Shown: in pieces, positions 21,044-21,983 of the stretch
How positions within the stretch are numbered: position 1 is the first letter of the stretch
Layout: the number at the start of each line of letters is the position of its first letter
Source: a virus
DNA length: 21,983 nt
Virus record (IMG/VR): IMGVR_UViG_3300027760_001108
Span: 1-21,983 of that record
Strand: one strand, 5' to 3'
Translations under genes and position numbers: made by a program
Notes under the pieces: model-generated
What the model was told of the DNA's origin: nothing
Database searches by the model: none
Seen by the model: only the letters and a program-made list of their open reading frames with translations

Positions 21044-21714
21044 AAATTGCTTTTTATTTTGCAACCAGAAGTAAGGAATTTACTGAAACCTCTGCATATA
21101 AATCTTTATCTAGATTAAAAGATAAAATTACTATTCTTCATGATTCAGAAAACACTTTAGGGTTAAGTGAGAGATATAATCAAATTATTTCTACGTATAA
21201 AAACGATTTCGATAATATTGTGTTTGTTCATGATGATGTATACGTAGATGATTTGTATGTTTGTGAAAAACTAGAAAGAGCTCATAAAGATTTTGATATT
21301 GTAGGTCTTGCGGGCGGAGTTAACCCTAAAATTCAAAAGCTAGCATTATGGCATTTAATGTGTGGTGGTTTTAATAGTAATAATCTTAGAGGGGCGGTTG
21401 CACATCCTATAAATGAAAGTGGTCAAATATTTATGACTAGCTTTGGCCCTACACCCGCGCGTGTAGCTTTACTTGATGGATTGTTTTTAAGTGTTAATGT
21501 ACGCAAAGCTAATTCTGTAGGCTGGAAGTTTAACGAAAATTATACTTTCCATCATTATGACATAGCTAGTAGTATAGATGCCAATATTAGAAAGCTTAAA
21601 CTTGGCGTTGCCCCTATTTGGGTTGTTCATAAATCACCAGGCCTTTTAAATACAAATGATAAATTATTTCTCGACAGCCAAGATAAGTTCATTAAAGAAT
21701 ATAGCAAGCATTGA
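21040..21714 (+). CDS. GT-A fold glycosyltransferase
   Basis: This 224-residue protein resembles small family 2-like glycosyltransferases. It starts with a strand MKIAFYFATRS, has SLGL-type LGLSERYN (about 41-48), then the metal/nucleotide-sugar motif VFVHDDVYVDD (61-71) with an HDD/DxD core. DIVGLAGGVNPK follows, and LLDGLFLSVN, FHHYDIASS and VVHKSPG lie in the acceptor/C-terminal half. The nucleotide-sugar donor and acceptor are not determinable from sequence. It overlaps the amidotransferase by ATGA and precedes gene 41 by 33 bases, so it is expressed with both. Sugar modification of phage DNA, virion proteins or host surface are alternatives; glf in the same island suggests galactofuranose chemistry as one option. 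Confidence 0.82.
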   Translation: MKIAFYFATRSKEFTETSAYKSLSRLKDKITILHDSENTLGLSERYNQIISTYKNDFDNIVFVHDDVYVDDLYVCEKLERAHKDFDIVGLAGGVNPKIQKLALWHLMCGGFNSNNLRGAVAHPINESGQIFMTSFGPTPARVALLDGLFLSVNVRKANSVGWKFNENYTFHHYDIASSIDANIRKLKLGVAPIWVVHKSPGLLNTNDKLFLDSQDKFIKEYSKH

Positions 21715-21747
21715 TTATAGTAAAACTTACTATATTATTGTAATGTA

Positions 21748-21983
21748 ATGGCTAAGCTAGATTTAGATTATTTTGAAACTATAATTACTTACAAATCTCT
21801 TACCGATGAGATGTATCTTGCTTCAATTATTGATTACATAAAGCCTATCTACTTTAAAAATAAAGATATAAAAGTCGTTTTTACTATTATTCGCGACTTT
21901 TACGAAAAGCATAGCAAATGTCCAACTATTACTGAAGTTAAAGCGTATCTTACTACAGATGAATTAAAGAATTCACTAAAGAC
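21748..21983 (+). CDS. 41: 5' end of gp41-like replicative helicase (DnaB family)
   Basis: The frame starting ATG GCT AAG is open to the window end (78 codons) and encodes MAKLDLDYFETIITYKSL, then EMYLASIIDYIKPIYF, FTIIRDFYEKHSKCPTI and TEVKAYL. This follows the pattern of the N-terminal domain of T4 gp41 (strand-less helical bundle; FKLIKSHVNEYHSVPSINAL in T4). The ATPase domain lies beyond the window. In related phages gene 41 follows uvsX closely; here about 6 kb separates them. No Shine-Dalgarno is visible. A TATATT at 21731-21736 precedes the ATG by 11 bases. Confidence 0.82.
   Translation, partial: MAKLDLDYFETIITYKSLTDEMYLASIIDYIKPIYFKNKDIKVVFTIIRDFYEKHSKCPTITEVKAYLTTDELKNSLK

Overview
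The window is a stretch of a T4-like myovirus genome. It carries a near-complete T4 recombination/replication core: UvsY, UvsW, gp55, gp47, gp46, gp43, UvsX, and the beginning of the gp41 helicase. The DNA is AT-rich, Shine-Dalgarno sequences are mostly weak or absent, and the gene order (uvsY-uvsW-55-47-46 ... 43-small ORF-uvsX ... 41) resembles marine T4-like phages such as cyanophages and SAR11 phages. The host cannot be fixed from this sequence; a marine bacterium is my inference. The window is almost fully coding, with no gene-free stretch above about 60 bases. I saw no tRNA, rRNA, CRISPR array or insertion sequence.

Layout. (1) 1-87: the 3' end of a plus-strand gene. (2) 88-5000, minus strand: a mostly hypothetical block in which several proteins start with a short helix ending in (L/I)-x-E, like the capsid-targeting leaders of T4 internal head proteins. 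It includes a HxGH nucleotidyltransferase, a KxDG covalent nucleotidyltransferase (ligase-like), a candidate PD-(D/E)XK nuclease and a GIY-YIG nuclease. (3) 5027-16450, plus strand: uvsY, uvsW, 55, 47, 46, a glycosyltransferase, DNA polymerase 43, a small conserved ORF, uvsX and queC, mostly overlapping or tightly spaced. (4) 16434-20310, minus strand: two adhesin/tail-fibre-type genes with a shared N-terminal module, a UDP-galactopyranose mutase, and another leader-bearing hypothetical. (5) 20360-21983, plus strand: a stand-alone class II glutamine amidotransferase that seems to begin at an ATT codon, a GT-A glycosyltransferase, and the 5' end of gene 41.

How it fits together. UvsX/UvsY/UvsW with gp46/gp47 do recombination-dependent replication with gp43 and gp41. 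gp55 is the late sigma factor, and candidate late boxes (AATAAATA) lie just upstream of two minus-strand genes of the head-cargo type. QueC makes preQ0; together with the separate class II amidotransferase it suggests, without proving, a 7-deazaguanine DNA modification. The most interesting hypotheses are the virion-targeted nuclease/ligase set, the ATT-started amidotransferase with its possible link to QueC, and the roughly 6 kb accessory island between uvsX and gene 41.
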